A DNA stretch of 64,000 nucleotides, taken from assembly GCA_013397435.1 (NCBI GenBank), contig VZRG01001351.1, positions 32,694-96,693 on the forward strand, written 5' to 3'. This document shows, piece by piece, positions 9,523 to 21,600 of this stretch (its first letter is position 1; each line of letters starts with the position of its first letter). The position numbers and the translations under genes are program-made. The notes under the pieces were generated by a model. That model saw only the letters and a list, made by a program, of their open reading frames with translations, searched no databases and was not told the DNA's origin. The stretch is from Erythrocercus mccallii (lineage: Eukaryota > Chordata > Aves > Passeriformes > Dicruridae).

Positions 9523-10811
9523 GTGGGGATCCCACTTAAGCCTCCAGAATTTCCAAAAAATCTAATCAGTTTCCAAACGCACAAAGAAAGAAAAGGCTTC
9601 CCAGAACACTGTCACCTGATCTCGCATTGTTTACAAGACCCTATTCCCAATCACCAACCCTTTGGCTCTGTGCCAAGAGTGGGTCAAAATGTTACCTCAG
9701 ACAGAAAAGGAGCCACAAGCGTTTGAACTCATAGGATCCTCCTGTGCCCCCTTTTGTGTTCATTTTGACTTTAGACCCCACTGATACTACCATAATGTAA
9801 AAAGATTTGAACAAATCAAACAAACAGAAAAGGAATTTGCTGTGGTTAATTGGTGCCAATCCATAGTAGAAGTCACCATGCCCTCCATGGGTGATGAGTC
9901 CCCCTCCTCTTTAAAATTGGAAAAGGGAATGTTTTTGATCTGCAGAGATTGAGTGTCATCCAGCATCCCCTCTCCCCTTGTGGGAGGTCCATGCACCCCA
10001 GGACGGTTGTCCCTGGCTTCGCCCAACATGACTTTAAATTCAGATTTGGATAAGCCAAAATTTCGGAAAAGGGGCGCAAAAACTTTCGGTGAGCACTGTG
10101 ACACCAAAATTTATCATTGGTCAAAGTCTAAAAGGGTTGCCATTTCCATCTTTTTGCCTTGGGTTGTGGCAGCCAAGTCACTAGGTGAATTGGGCCACTT
10201 AGAATGTTGGATAATGAAGCAGGCGAATCTTACTTCAACCGCCCTTAGTGACCTCCTAGAAGAGGAGGAAACAACCAGGAAAGCCACACTTTAAAACAGA
10301 GCAGCCATCAGTTTTCTTTTGTTAGCGCACGGGCATGGGTGTGAAGAGCTTAAGGGGATTGTTTTAACCTATTGTCTAAAAGCCAAAGAATCCACTCCTC
10401 CCTCGCTGGAATGAAAAGAATGGTGTACAGCATCAAAATGGAGACAGAAGGATGGCTGGAAGATGCCTTTAATGCCTTCATCTCAGAGATCAGGAAGATT
10501 GTCAGTGACCATCCCCTGCAAGCAGAAGGCTGGCTGAGAAACATATTTTAAGAACTTTGGACTGTTGGGATAGTGGTCCTCAATTGTTAAAGATGTTACA
10601 CTGGTTATATTTGTTATTCTCTTGGTCCTTTTAGTTTTCACAGTACTCAGAAGAATGCTACTGAACTTCCTCCAGAAGATGTTCTCCTCCCCCATTACAG
10701 CAGCCACAATCATATGAGACTCGGTGGGATGGTGCCGAGTCCACAGTGTGAAAAGAGAGTTTCTTCATCGCACCACTACCTCTCTCATTTATAAACATTA
10801 AAAGATGGAGT
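9523..10811 (+). pseudogene. Env remnant of element 0 (outermost provirus)
   Basis: An env-like reading begins abruptly after the LTR at 9522. The SU-like segment (PLKPPEFPKN... to a TGA near 9726) is followed by frame-shifted pieces. From about 9920 the sequence parallels the env of element 1 at 2655-3160, including FLICRD, GGPCTPG and a TM ectodomain (LPWVVAAKSLGELGHLECW, about 10155-10215). The CX6CC motif has lost its last Cys pair near 10365. Many stops are present and the 5' part of this env is missing. Purine-rich AAAGATGGAG lies just before the next LTR. Confidence 0.8.
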
Positions 10812-11370
10812 TGTGGTAGTGTGTTAATTAGTCAGTTTAAGTTGACTGTTCAGTGTTTCCCTGTTTATTTGGTGCTTCCCAAGTCTCGTCCTCCGTCCCC
10901 TTGTTTCCCTCCAGAGCCCTGCCCATTCCCCTGCTAGTCTTACCTACGTCCAGGCCCCTTGTTCTAGAACTTTTGCTAAGTAACACCTACTTAGTTGTCA
11001 ACCCTTCCCCTTCCTCTAGAAAGTTCTGCTGTGCTCAATAAGCCATTGGCTGTATGAAGATATGCCCTCCTCCCCTGTACCATGATTGAATTCTGGCAGA
11101 GTCCTCTTGTGGTTCCCCTGATTACGCCCAGTGTCCACCCCTTTTACCTCCCCCAGTTAAAATCCTGTGCTCCCCTTTGTTCGTGGCTCTTGTCCCTGCT
11201 CTCCCGTCCTTGAATAAATCCTTCTTGGATACAGCAGACAAGAGTCCCTTCTTCCTTCCTTGCTGTGGCTTCTGGGCACTTTGTGTCATCAGCAGAAGAG
11301 CAGCGCAGCCTTTCTGCTCTGCGCTGCCACCCGGGCCACAGAGGGCTTGGGGGCAGCCCCTATCACGGCA
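10812..11370 (+). mobile_element. 3' LTR of element 0
   Basis: This LTR of about 559 bp runs from TGTGGTAGTG to TATCACGGCA, with AATAAA at 11213-11218. It follows env sequence directly and so is a 3' LTR. It lies about 0.7 kb upstream of the AGGF1 CpG island in the same orientation, so its promoter, if any activity remains, would point at AGGF1. The target duplication cannot be tested because the 5' end is off the window. Confidence 0.8.
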
Positions 11371-12020
11371 CGGTTGATGCAGCAGTTCGGGCTAGCCTGA
11401 AAGGGCTCATCAAAAGCAGCAGCCGTGCCAGTGGTGCATCATTCAGGAAAACAGATGTGGTTGTCCAAGGATGAAACACATTCACTATTGTCAGGCCTAA
11501 AAGCTATTAGACTATGACCTGCTATGATATACTTCTGTTTCTGCAGAAAGGCACAAAACCAACGGAGTGTATCACACACTTTATTAAAAACTGAGAAGCA
11601 CTGTGGTCATCAGAGACAAAGCACACTTCAAATAAGAAGACTGCAAGGTTAAGTTTGGAAAATTATATTGAGATGGCTCGGGGCAAACCTTCTGCAGCTG
11701 CTTCTAGAAATCTCCAGAACAGAAATTTATCCAGGGCTGCAGTACTGCAGTTCTCAGCACTGACTCTGAATGCTGCTTAAATGGCTCCAAATGCAACCAT
11801 CTCCAGTCACGGCAATTTCTAGCCAGGCTATAGTGTGGTTTGCCACAGTGTTCACTGAAAATTGTCAAGCTTCAGCCTCCTCACTCTAAAACAAACACAA
11901 AAACCCCTCAAACAAAAGTGTGCCCTACTTCTGCATGAAAGTACACGCTAGAATTACTTTTTATTGTGTTATATGATGCCGCTGGAACCCTGAGGCCCAC
12001 CACCAGCAGCAAACTCTGCC
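11371..12020 (+). other. Unique spacer upstream of AGGF1
   Basis: No gene, repeat family or RNA is recognised in this stretch between the retroviral stack and the CpG island. Confidence 0.5.
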
Positions 12021-12298
12021 TGGCCCGACCAAGCGCAGGTGATGGTGGAGGCTGCGAACAGACTTCGGAGCACGTTCGGCGCCGAGACTGCCCCGCCTTT
12101 GGGGGTCGCTGCTCATCCTTCAGCTTCTCCCGGACGCTGCCGCTGTAGCACGAGCAGCATCGCCAGCCGCAGCTCCCGGTGCCGGCGCATTCCCGGGAGC
12201 CGCCGCTCCGCGCGGCTCTCCCGCGCGCACGCGCACTGCCACGCGCGCCGCTTCCGGCTGCTCGCGCTCCGTTTCCGGGCCCTCGCGCGCCGGGCGGG

Positions 12299-12533
12299 NN
12301 NNNNNNNNNNNNNNNNNNNNNNNNNNNNNNNNNNNNNNNNNNNNNNNNNNNNNNNNNNNNNNNNNNNNNNNNNNNNNNNNNNNNNNNNNNNNNNNNNNNN
12401 NNNNNNNNNNNNNNNNNNNNNNNNNNNNNNNNNNNNNNNNNNNNNNNNNNNNNNNNNNNNNNNNNNNNNNNNNNNNNNNNNNNNNNNNNNNNNNNNNNNN
12501 NNNNNNNNNNNNNNNNNNNNNNNNNNNNNNNNN
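12299..12533. other. Assembly gap (N)
   Basis: There are 235 Ns in the GC-rich core. Reading frames that span it are meaningless. Confidence 0.99.
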
Positions 12534-12681
12534 CCCGGGCGAGCAGGAGGCGGCGGCGGCGGCGTTGCAAGCGGAGCTGGGCGCGTGCCGCGCGCAGCTG
12601 GAGCGAGTGCGGCGGCGGCTGCGGCGCACCCAGCGCCTGTACCGCCGGGAGCGGGAGAGCGGCGAGGCGCTGAGGAGGCAG
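12534..12681 (+). CDS. AGGF1: AGGF1 exon 1 (partial, start missing)
   Basis: The reading is phase 0 at its 3' end (AGGCAG|GTAGGG). It encodes an Ala- then Arg-rich heptad-like segment (LQAELGACRAQLERV..., ...RLYRRERESGEALRRQ) that starts the N-terminal coiled coil. The 5' edge is the assembly gap, so the initiator Met is not visible. Confidence 0.88.
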
Positions 12682-15600
12682 GTAGGGCGCCCCAACCCGC
12701 ACACCGCGGCCTCCCACCCTCCGGACCGGGCGGCACGGAGCCCCCGCGGCCGCCGCTCCCCGACCCGGCACCCCTCGGTCCTCGTCCCCTCCACCCGACG
12801 TGCCCGTCCCACACGGTCCCTCGGCTCCCGGAGCCCGCCGGGCTCTCCTGGCCTGCGGGCGGCCGGAGTAGGTTTGAGGTCTGGAGTCAGAGCTTGGTGA
12901 GAACGGTTCTCTACGACAGGGCTAGATTCGCAGTCAGAAGGAAAAATTGCATGTGGCAGAGGGAAAGAAGTTTACTAAACGAAGCGTGAGGTAAAGGAAG
13001 ATTGCCAGAACTTCTCTGTGAATGCTTATGCAAAGGGGAGAAGTTTGGGGGAGCCATCACCGCGGTGTACAGCTCTCTTGAGAGGGGAGGCAGATGGGCA
13101 GCACTGACCTCTCTGTCAGAAACTGAGGGAACGACCTGAAGTTGTGTAATGGGCGTTTTAGGTTGGACATTAGAAAAGGGTTCTTCACACGGGATGCTTG
13201 GGCAGTGGAAGAGGTTCCGCAGAGGAGTGGTCACAGCACCAAGCCTGACAGAACTCAAGGAGCGTTTGGACAGTGCTCTCAGGCACATGGTGTGACTCTT
13301 GGGGATGTCTTGTGCAGGGCCAAGAGTTGGACTCGATCCTAGTGGGTTCCTTCTAGTTCAGAACATTCTGTGGTTTGTAAATGCCACAGTCATCACAGTG
13401 ATCATTGCTTGAAATTCAACTTCACAGGGTAGGCATTTAGGAATAACCTCGGTTAAGTTTCTCTGCTCCTCTGTAAGCAGAAATTATCGAGATGTTTCTT
13501 TATGTCAGCCATTCAAGTACAAAATTATCTCCTGCCAAACAAAATCACTTGAAACACCTGTGATGGCATTATGCTTTGTTTGAATTATGGAATGCGAAAA
13601 TAGGCTGACTCTCTTTTCTGATGTGGCAGACCACTAAAATGCAGTATTGTGTTTCTAATATGCAAATTTTCTTTCAGGTAGAAGAACTCACTGAAGAAAT
13701 CAGTAATAGAAAGGAGAAAGATACTTCTAGTGTAGAAGTACAGACAGAGGACTGTGCTGCATGGTCACAAGCAGGTAGAGAGAGTGGTGATGGTTTAAAT
13801 TTGGGTATAGAACAGTATCTTAGTTTGAAAATGCTGTAATATAGAATACATTTCAAGTCTGCATCCTTTGCTGAATTAAATTCAGTAACGGGACATTATC
13901 TTTCATACTGTTTCATATTTATTCAGGGCATTAGTTCAGGATAAAATGTAGCACGGACTATCAGAATTCATGCCATTGTAACTTGTTATGTAGTAATCAC
14001 ATGTTTCAAACGCACACACTTTACCAATTTTTGAAGTATATTTAAACAAGACATAATTTGTTGTAGGATTAGAATAAATTGAAAGTAGACTTGCTTACCT
14101 AAATTTTGATTTTCACTGTACTACTTCCTTGCATAAATTACCAGTCTTAGATTTAGCATCTTTAAACTGCTTAATGCTTAATCCTTAAATGCTGCCTTGC
14201 TGATTTATGCAATTTCAACTTTTCTTTCTCTTCCCTCTCTCCCCCTGCAGATTATTACTACTATGAAAATTATTACAATCACACTGAAACTCAAGACTGT
14301 GCATCTGAACTACCACTACAGCACAGTCATGGGACTGAAGGCACTGAGCAAAATTCCACAGAGGAATTGGAGACAGGTGTTAATATTCCGCTAAGGAAGG
14401 ATAGCACCAAAGCTATTGAAGGTGGAGAAGAGGAAATTTTCGTCCAGAATTCACAGGTTTTCGGCTGTCTGGAGTTTTACCAATTTTGAAATCAGTACTC
14501 TGTTAATATTCCGTCTAAAAGATGTGCCTGCAGTCTTGATGATTTTATACAAAATTATTTTTTGGGGTGATCTAGTGCTGATAATATCCTTCTACTTCAA
14601 AACTAGTTATTTTTGTAGTATGTTCCAAGTGGAGCATCCTCTTAGATTTGTCTTAGAGTTTGAGAGTTTTTGTAAAAAGGTGTGTATGTTCTATATAGCC
14701 TGGAAGCAGGATTTTTTTTATCAGCAGAGTATGTGTCCATGATGATTTTCTTAAATAGTACTTTTTTTTTTTTCTTCCATTGACATAGGGAAGCAAGACA
14801 TAAGGAAAAGAACATGGGTGGTGGTTATTTGTTTATTTTGTGATGGGTTGGTTTTCTTCCCTGCTCTCCAGCCTTCTCTTAGGTCACTCACTTAACTGAG
14901 TTTTTGCCTTAGCATCCAGCAACTGAAATGGAACAGAGATGAGAAATCTGTTTTAGGAATGCTCTGAGGGATGTTTCCGGCCTGTATTTTTGATGTGAGT
15001 CACTTTTGAGTAAAGCTGGGGAAAAACTACAGACACAGGCTGAAATCAGGTTGAAAACAGTAGGAGTTAACCAGTAAACTACAGCCAGATTTTTGCCCAT
15101 GTCCATAGAGCACTTACCTTTTTTACTTTCTGTTATCAGGAGACAGAAGAAACTTCAGTACCAGAAGGTTCTTTGGCAGAGAGCTTGAGAGCTGCTGCAG
15201 AGGCAGCTGTTTCACAAACTGGATTTATTTATGACGAAAATACAGGATTGTATTATGACCATAGCACTGGATTCTACTACAATTCAGTAAGGATCGTTTC
15301 CAAAATCCTTGGAATTTTTTGTCTGTCGCAAAAGTTGTGTTAGTAAAAGTTGATGTGAGCAAAGAACTAAGATCCAAGCTGATCTTATGTTTTGAAAAAC
15401 AGGTTACTGAAGAGGAATACAATTAAAAGTTTGTTAATTCATTTTTTAGTTATTTGAATCAAAGATAGCAGGCTAAGATACAAATTTAGATTTTAATTCA
15501 GTTCTTTTTGATGTCTCTAGATCTGTAATTGTACAAATTTTATGCTATAAAGCTGATCTGTAACTCTTTCAAACCTAAAAGCTTGAGCTTAAAGATGTTT

Positions 15601-18600
15601 TGTTTAGAAAAAGACATATTTCTGACATAAGTCAGTTGCTTCTCCAGAGTGAAAAGATTATTGAGAGAAAACACACAAAACGTTTGTGCTTTACTTGAGT
15701 ACTGTTAGTTTGATTTTATAGGAGAGAAAACACTTCTTTTATAAGTGTTAGAAGAAGATTAGATGATGGATCAGAAGTTCTTACTGGTTAATTTTTGCTG
15801 TATATTTTTATGTAGCTTTTGGAAAGGTTTTTTTGTTGTCCTATGAAGTGTGTTTGTATGTGTATACAGATTTGTGGATAGATATGTATACACTCTGCAC
15901 TGAGAACAGAGAGTTTATTTGCAAACTTACATTCAACTCAACTGTAAAAAATACATGAGGTACACAACTGTTTGTTTTCAGGATGCTTCTGGACTGAATT
16001 TTTAAGGTCTTAAAGAATACCATTGCTTTTGTCATAGTTTGTAGATTTAGTTATACATAAATGTTTGTGGCTATAGATTGCAGTTTATGGTAGAATATCC
16101 AAAATACCTTTTCTTGGTACATAAGTGTTCTGAGTTACAGGAAAAGTTCTTGCATTGTGTTCACTGGCAAAGTTCTGATGATGGGGCTGGGGACTGCAGA
16201 AGCAGCCTACCTGAGAGAAGGACATGGCTGGCTCCACTGCAAGGCACGGCACAGCCATTAGAGAAGCTGGTGGTGCCTCTGTGAAACCAGTAAGAAGGGC
16301 CATAACTCTGCACAGTGGAGTCTGGATGTGGGGGTGTGAAAAATGACCCTGTGAATACCAGGGGCAAAGGAGAAGGAACAGGAGGAGGTTCTCCAAGCAC
16401 CAGAGCAGGCAATTTCCTGCAATCCATAGAGCAGACCATGCTGAAACTACTCATACTATAGTCCATGGAGGATCCCACACAGAAGCAGCTCCTTTTGATG
16501 CCTTTATTGACCACTTAAAAATAGGGACCAGACAAAATTAAGGGAATAAAAAGCAGTTATATTTGTTGAAGGGCCTTCAGGTACATTTTGAGCAGACGAA
16601 GTGCCCCCAGGGGCTACACCCAGAATGGATGACGGGTCTTGGGTTTTCATGCTTTTATAAGTTTAGTCCATTTACATTCTGAGGATTAATCTTCCAATTA
16701 CAGCTTCAGGTAATGAAGTAATTTACCTGAACTTTGCTGTCCCCCCAACTCACTTTTGTTTACATTTCTCAAGGCCTGAGACAGTGAGGTGTCCCTGATT
16801 CCGACACCTAGAGAGGAATTGTTCTGTCTGACCAAAATGGGAAAGCAGTAGCTAACACTCTATATGGAGTTTAGAGTTACACACTAAAGAATTACAACAT
16901 TACAAATACATGAAAAATATAAAAGCTAAAATCCTAAGGCATCACTTAGGGGACTGGCCTGTGGTGACCCTATGCCGGAGCTCAGAACACATCTCCCTGG
17001 CAGGAGCTGTGGCCTGTGGAGAACCCGTGCTTGAAGCAGTTCTTGAAGATCCCATGCTAGGCAGGGGAGAAGTAGCAGCAGAGAGGGACTTTTAATGAAC
17101 TGATCTCAGCCCCTCTACTCATTTCTCTCACCACTCAGGTGGGGGAAGACAGAGAGAGGAGCTGGGAATGAAGTGGTACAGTTGAGCTTGTGAAAAAGAA
17201 AAAAGAGATTGGGAGAGATGTTTTTAATTTGGTCCTTATCATCCAGCTGTATTTTAGCTATTTCCTAGCTGAATCTGACTTGCCCATGATAGTGACCTCC
17301 ATGTCTTTACCCATGAGCTTTTCATCTTATTTTCTTTCCCAGTCTTGAGGAGGAGAATTGGCAGAGTGATTGGTTGGGCATCCAGGATCAAGCCATCACA
17401 GTTCTTTAATTTTATCAAAATTCAAATGTGATTCTTTATTAATCATGTGTTTCTTTGAACAATATATTTATTGAAGTGATGATAACATTGTTTTTAATTT
17501 CTTATAAAGGAAAACCAACTGTATTATGACCCAGCAACTGGAATTTATTACTACTGCGATGTGGAAAGCGGCCGATACCAGTTTCATTCACGAGTGGATC
17601 TGCAGTCTTACCAGGCCTCTGGTACTAAGCACACCAAGGATAAAAAGGGGAAAAAGAAGAGAAAAGAACTGGATGAGTATAAGGTAACTTCAGAACTGAC
17701 AGAGAGAAAATGCAAAATCTGTTGGGATTTTGTCCATGATGCAACTTACAGGCTGTGGGGCTTGGTTTTATGCAGAGAATGTATGCTTATTTTTTGAACT
17801 ATTTAAACATACCTAAACTATCTACGGCAGGTTGCTAACGTGTAGTTAGTGTTCAAATAACTTTCCCATTGAGTGATTAAGGATAAAACTTCTTTAGCTT
17901 GGATCCCTTCACTTTAATATTTTTTTATTACTACTGAACTGTAAAGGAGTCTACAGCTGAGTGTCAGTGAAGTTTTTTGAATAGCAGGCACACTAGAATG
18001 AATTCGGTATTGTGTGGGCTGGATTTACATCAGAAATTTGGTGTTAGTGGCAATGTCTTGGGTTTGGGATTTTGGCTTGTGATTAGGTGTTGGTTTCTTG
18101 TTTGGCTGAGTTTTTTTCAGAATCACATTATGAATCAAAAAACATAAATTTTGAAAATATACACAATTCTTTCTCTGCGACTGCATTCCAGAGCTTAGTC
18201 CATTGGCATTTTACTGTATCTCTTCTATCATTTGAGATTGGTGCTTTTGAAGTTCTATTTCTTCACATATGATGCTTTCCTATTGATATTTGGTCACTGT
18301 ATTTTCATTGTCATTAGTGTGTACATCTTAATAAATGCCCATTGTAATTAATACATATTTTAAATTACAAAATTTTTCTGAATGATAGAAAGCATACCAT
18401 ATAGTGTGCTGCCTTGAAAAACATCATTCACTCCTAAACACCAAGAAGTACTAACACAGCTATTAAAGCTCAGGAAGTGTTTCCATTATGAACACTCTTA
18501 CTGATGTTGAGTTCTATTCTGCCAATTTGTTCTATTATTTTAAGATAAAATTGAACATACTGATTTCTCTAGTTTGAGGTCTCCTTGGTTTGCATTCTTC

Positions 18601-21600
18601 AAAGCTATTGCTTTAACCATTACATAGTTTCATTTGTAGGCCTCACATGTGCAGTTTGGTTGAAATCTGAAATAATTATGTTACTGTCCAGGTACCTGTA
18701 CATAACAGTCATGTAACATCAGTGCACTGTTAAAAAATTTAATCAGGAGTGACATCATCTGAAATACTTGAAAATGGAAACTATTTACATTAAGGAAAAG
18801 TGTAATTAGGTTAAATGGATAGTGGTTGTTGACTGATGACTTGTTTTATAAACAAATTGTGGCTAATGCAGGAATTTCTACTCCTTGAGGAATCTTCACG
18901 AGAGTCCTCACATTCGGAAGGCTTCATCTGGATACTTGGCAACACTAAGCATAGTGATTCTTCAGATTTAAGAGAGCTAATGCAGTGGAAGTGCAGTTTT
19001 ACCAGCACCCAGGTTCTGCGCCTGCTCTGAGCAAATGCTGAATTAGCATTCTGCCACTCTCTAAAGGCATTGGTCAATACAGAACTTCATCCATCATGTG
19101 TCAGGAAAGAATTATGAACAGCTCATGGAAAGTAGGAATAAGTCTTTATCATAAACTGACTGTTAAATATCTTAAATTTAGTTCTGTGATGAACTGTTAG
19201 CTAAACCAACAAGACTGTTTAATAAAGTTCTAAAGGCATGTATAGCTCTGACCCATCAAATAATGTTGACTACTTTTTAGAATCCCATCACAGTCTGCTT
19301 CTGTAATCTGATTATACTAGAAATAGAGGTTTGTCTTTAGCTTACTTTGTACCCGTGATTTTATTTAGATAGTCTTGTTAACAGATCTTTCCTGTGAGAC
19401 TTCCACAATCTCAAGGTAGGAGGTAAACATCCTTTTTTTTTCTCGTGTGTTTTATTGATGGTTAACTGAGTACTTTGCTTTATTTGTGAATTAATTTGTT
19501 TGACCAACAGGGTAACAGGGAAGCCATTTATACTGTAGTGCACAGATCTTTTCTTCTGTGAACAGGTAGTGAAGGTCTGTGGCAAAGAAGTAATCGTGGT
19601 ATTTTAAATTTTTTTTAAACAAAAACAAGGAGAATACAAAGTGAAACATAAACCACTCTCCATTTTCAACTTCAAAAATAAAAGAATCCCTTTTTGTCAG
19701 TGCACTTCTCTGTAAATGCACAGCTGGATTTAGAAGAAAATAGTACCTTACTGACATAGTTTACATAGCTGAGTTAAAACACTTTATTCTTGTACTGTGA
19801 TTATTAATCACGTAAAATTTCCATGTTACATTAGTAAGAAAGATTAAGATTTTCTAGAATAAAAAATGGTATTTTTCTGTTATGAAATTGGAAAATTAGT
19901 TTATAAGGTGCACAGTGAAGTGCATAGATGCATGGTATTTTTTGGCAGTATAATTGTTATCCAGTTTAGTCTTGTATTGGCAAAGGCACTAATTAGTTCA
20001 TGACAGAATAAAACTAAAAACATCTGCTTTTAAATAGGGCTTTGTAGTTGAAGCATTGTATGTTGAAATGCTTTTCTCTAAACTTACTGCCTGGCCTTCT
20101 CCCTTTTGTTTCCCTGACCACTGTTTAAATTATTAAAGTTACAACAATGCTTTTGAAGACTAGTACCTCATTACTGCTTTTTCCATTCGATTATTAAATT
20201 GTGATGCTAGCCTGAAAAATGGTCACAACGTTGCCTCATTTCTTGACCAAAGTAGGTTTTACTTGTCTTTTTGCTACAGATGGTACAGGTAGGAGAAGGA
20301 TTTGGTTTATTGCCTGGGCTATGGACCATTAGTGTTAAGAAAGCAGGGTGTCCTTCTGGAACCTGTTGTTCACCCCCGAACTTTATAGTTTTTGGATGAA
20401 GCTGAGGTGTTTTACAAGACTATCCATGTAAAGTAGGGGAAGACAGCAGTACTTACAGAATCATAACAATTTTTTCTCCATTTTTAGTTAAAGGAATAAA
20501 TGTAAGCAAATATTTATAGATATTTATTATTAGTTAAAATTTGTCAAATACAAGAAATAAGGAAATTTAGCAGCTATGTGTATAAATTATCAAGCATAAA
20601 TTTCTAGGTAGATGGTATTAGTAAGCAGTTTTTTACCAAAATTGCATGTGATTTTTGAATGACTTAACTTAAACCAAAGTTAATACCTTTTGTATTTAAA
20701 AAACTACTGTAACTGGAACAATCCATTAACTTGCTGTTTCTGGTCACAGGAAGGTTTTTTGTTGTGGTTTAGTTTCTAGCTATTTGACGAAGTTCATGTA
20801 CTCAGCTATCTTACATGTAGTATTTATTGGTAAGTGGGAAATTGGGATACTTAACACTACAGAAATGGCAAATGAGTTGTCCACAAATATTGTAGCATTT
20901 TTAAAGAAAATCCAATATAGTTCTGAGAATGTAAAGGATAAAATTAATATATTAAAATATTATTGCATTTTCAACAAGCTGAATAACCAAACAAGAAAAT
21001 ACTCAGAAACGTTGGCTAAAATGACTGTACTTCTAATTGTAAAAAAAGCAATGCAGGGAAAATTGTGTGCTTACTATCACTTGGGGAATGTTCCTAACTT
21101 ATACAAGAACTTTAAAGATATCCTTTCTTTTCAGTCACAAACTGAAAACTATATTACAGATAGGTTTTTTTTCTACTTGTGAAGCAAAGTATGCTGTCTC
21201 TACTTGCTTGCTTTTAACTGACCATTAGGAATTTTATTTTTTTTTATGCCAGGAAAGAATATTAGCGTCTGTGCAGGTCATATAAAAAGATTGGTAGAAT
21301 ACCTTGAAACTTTTAGACATACACTGTAGTTCTGGTATCTTTCCATAGGGGTAGGTCAGAAAAAAGGTGAGACAAGAAATATAATATTTTCTTCTGCACA
21401 AGAAAAACCTTTAAATAAGTAAATTGGGAAAAGTTTAAAAAGAAAGAAAAGGTGGCATAAGTGATAATAGGAACCTTGGCCCAATATCAAGATCCACGGC
21501 TTCCATGCAGTTCGGAGACTGTGTGCAGTAGTGATCCTGCAGTTCTTCTTGCTGCATTGGGGCCATCAGAAATACATAGCAAAATTTAGAAGGAAGGTCT

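Larger units (their letters stand above)
12030..12880. promoter_or_regulatory. AGGF1: CpG-island promoter of AGGF1, with assembly gap
   Basis: This is very GC- and CpG-rich sequence around exon 1 of AGGF1, in contrast to AT-rich flanks. CTTCCGG, a core ETS-type element common in housekeeping promoters, lies near 12250. A run of 235 Ns (12299-12533) interrupts the island and probably hides the 5' UTR, the start codon and some 25 N-terminal codons. Transcription start cannot be placed. Confidence 0.8.

Noticed and set aside
12039..12989. Long open frames crossing the assembly gap on both strands
   Set aside because: They are open only because the Ns contain no stops and the flanks are GC-rich. 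Only the AGGF1 exon 1 frame is supported.
20784..21182. 132-codon open frame in AGGF1 intron 5
   Set aside because: It has AT-rich composition with Ile, Lys and Asn-rich translation and no recognisable domain, and it lies inside an intron. It is probably chance openness.
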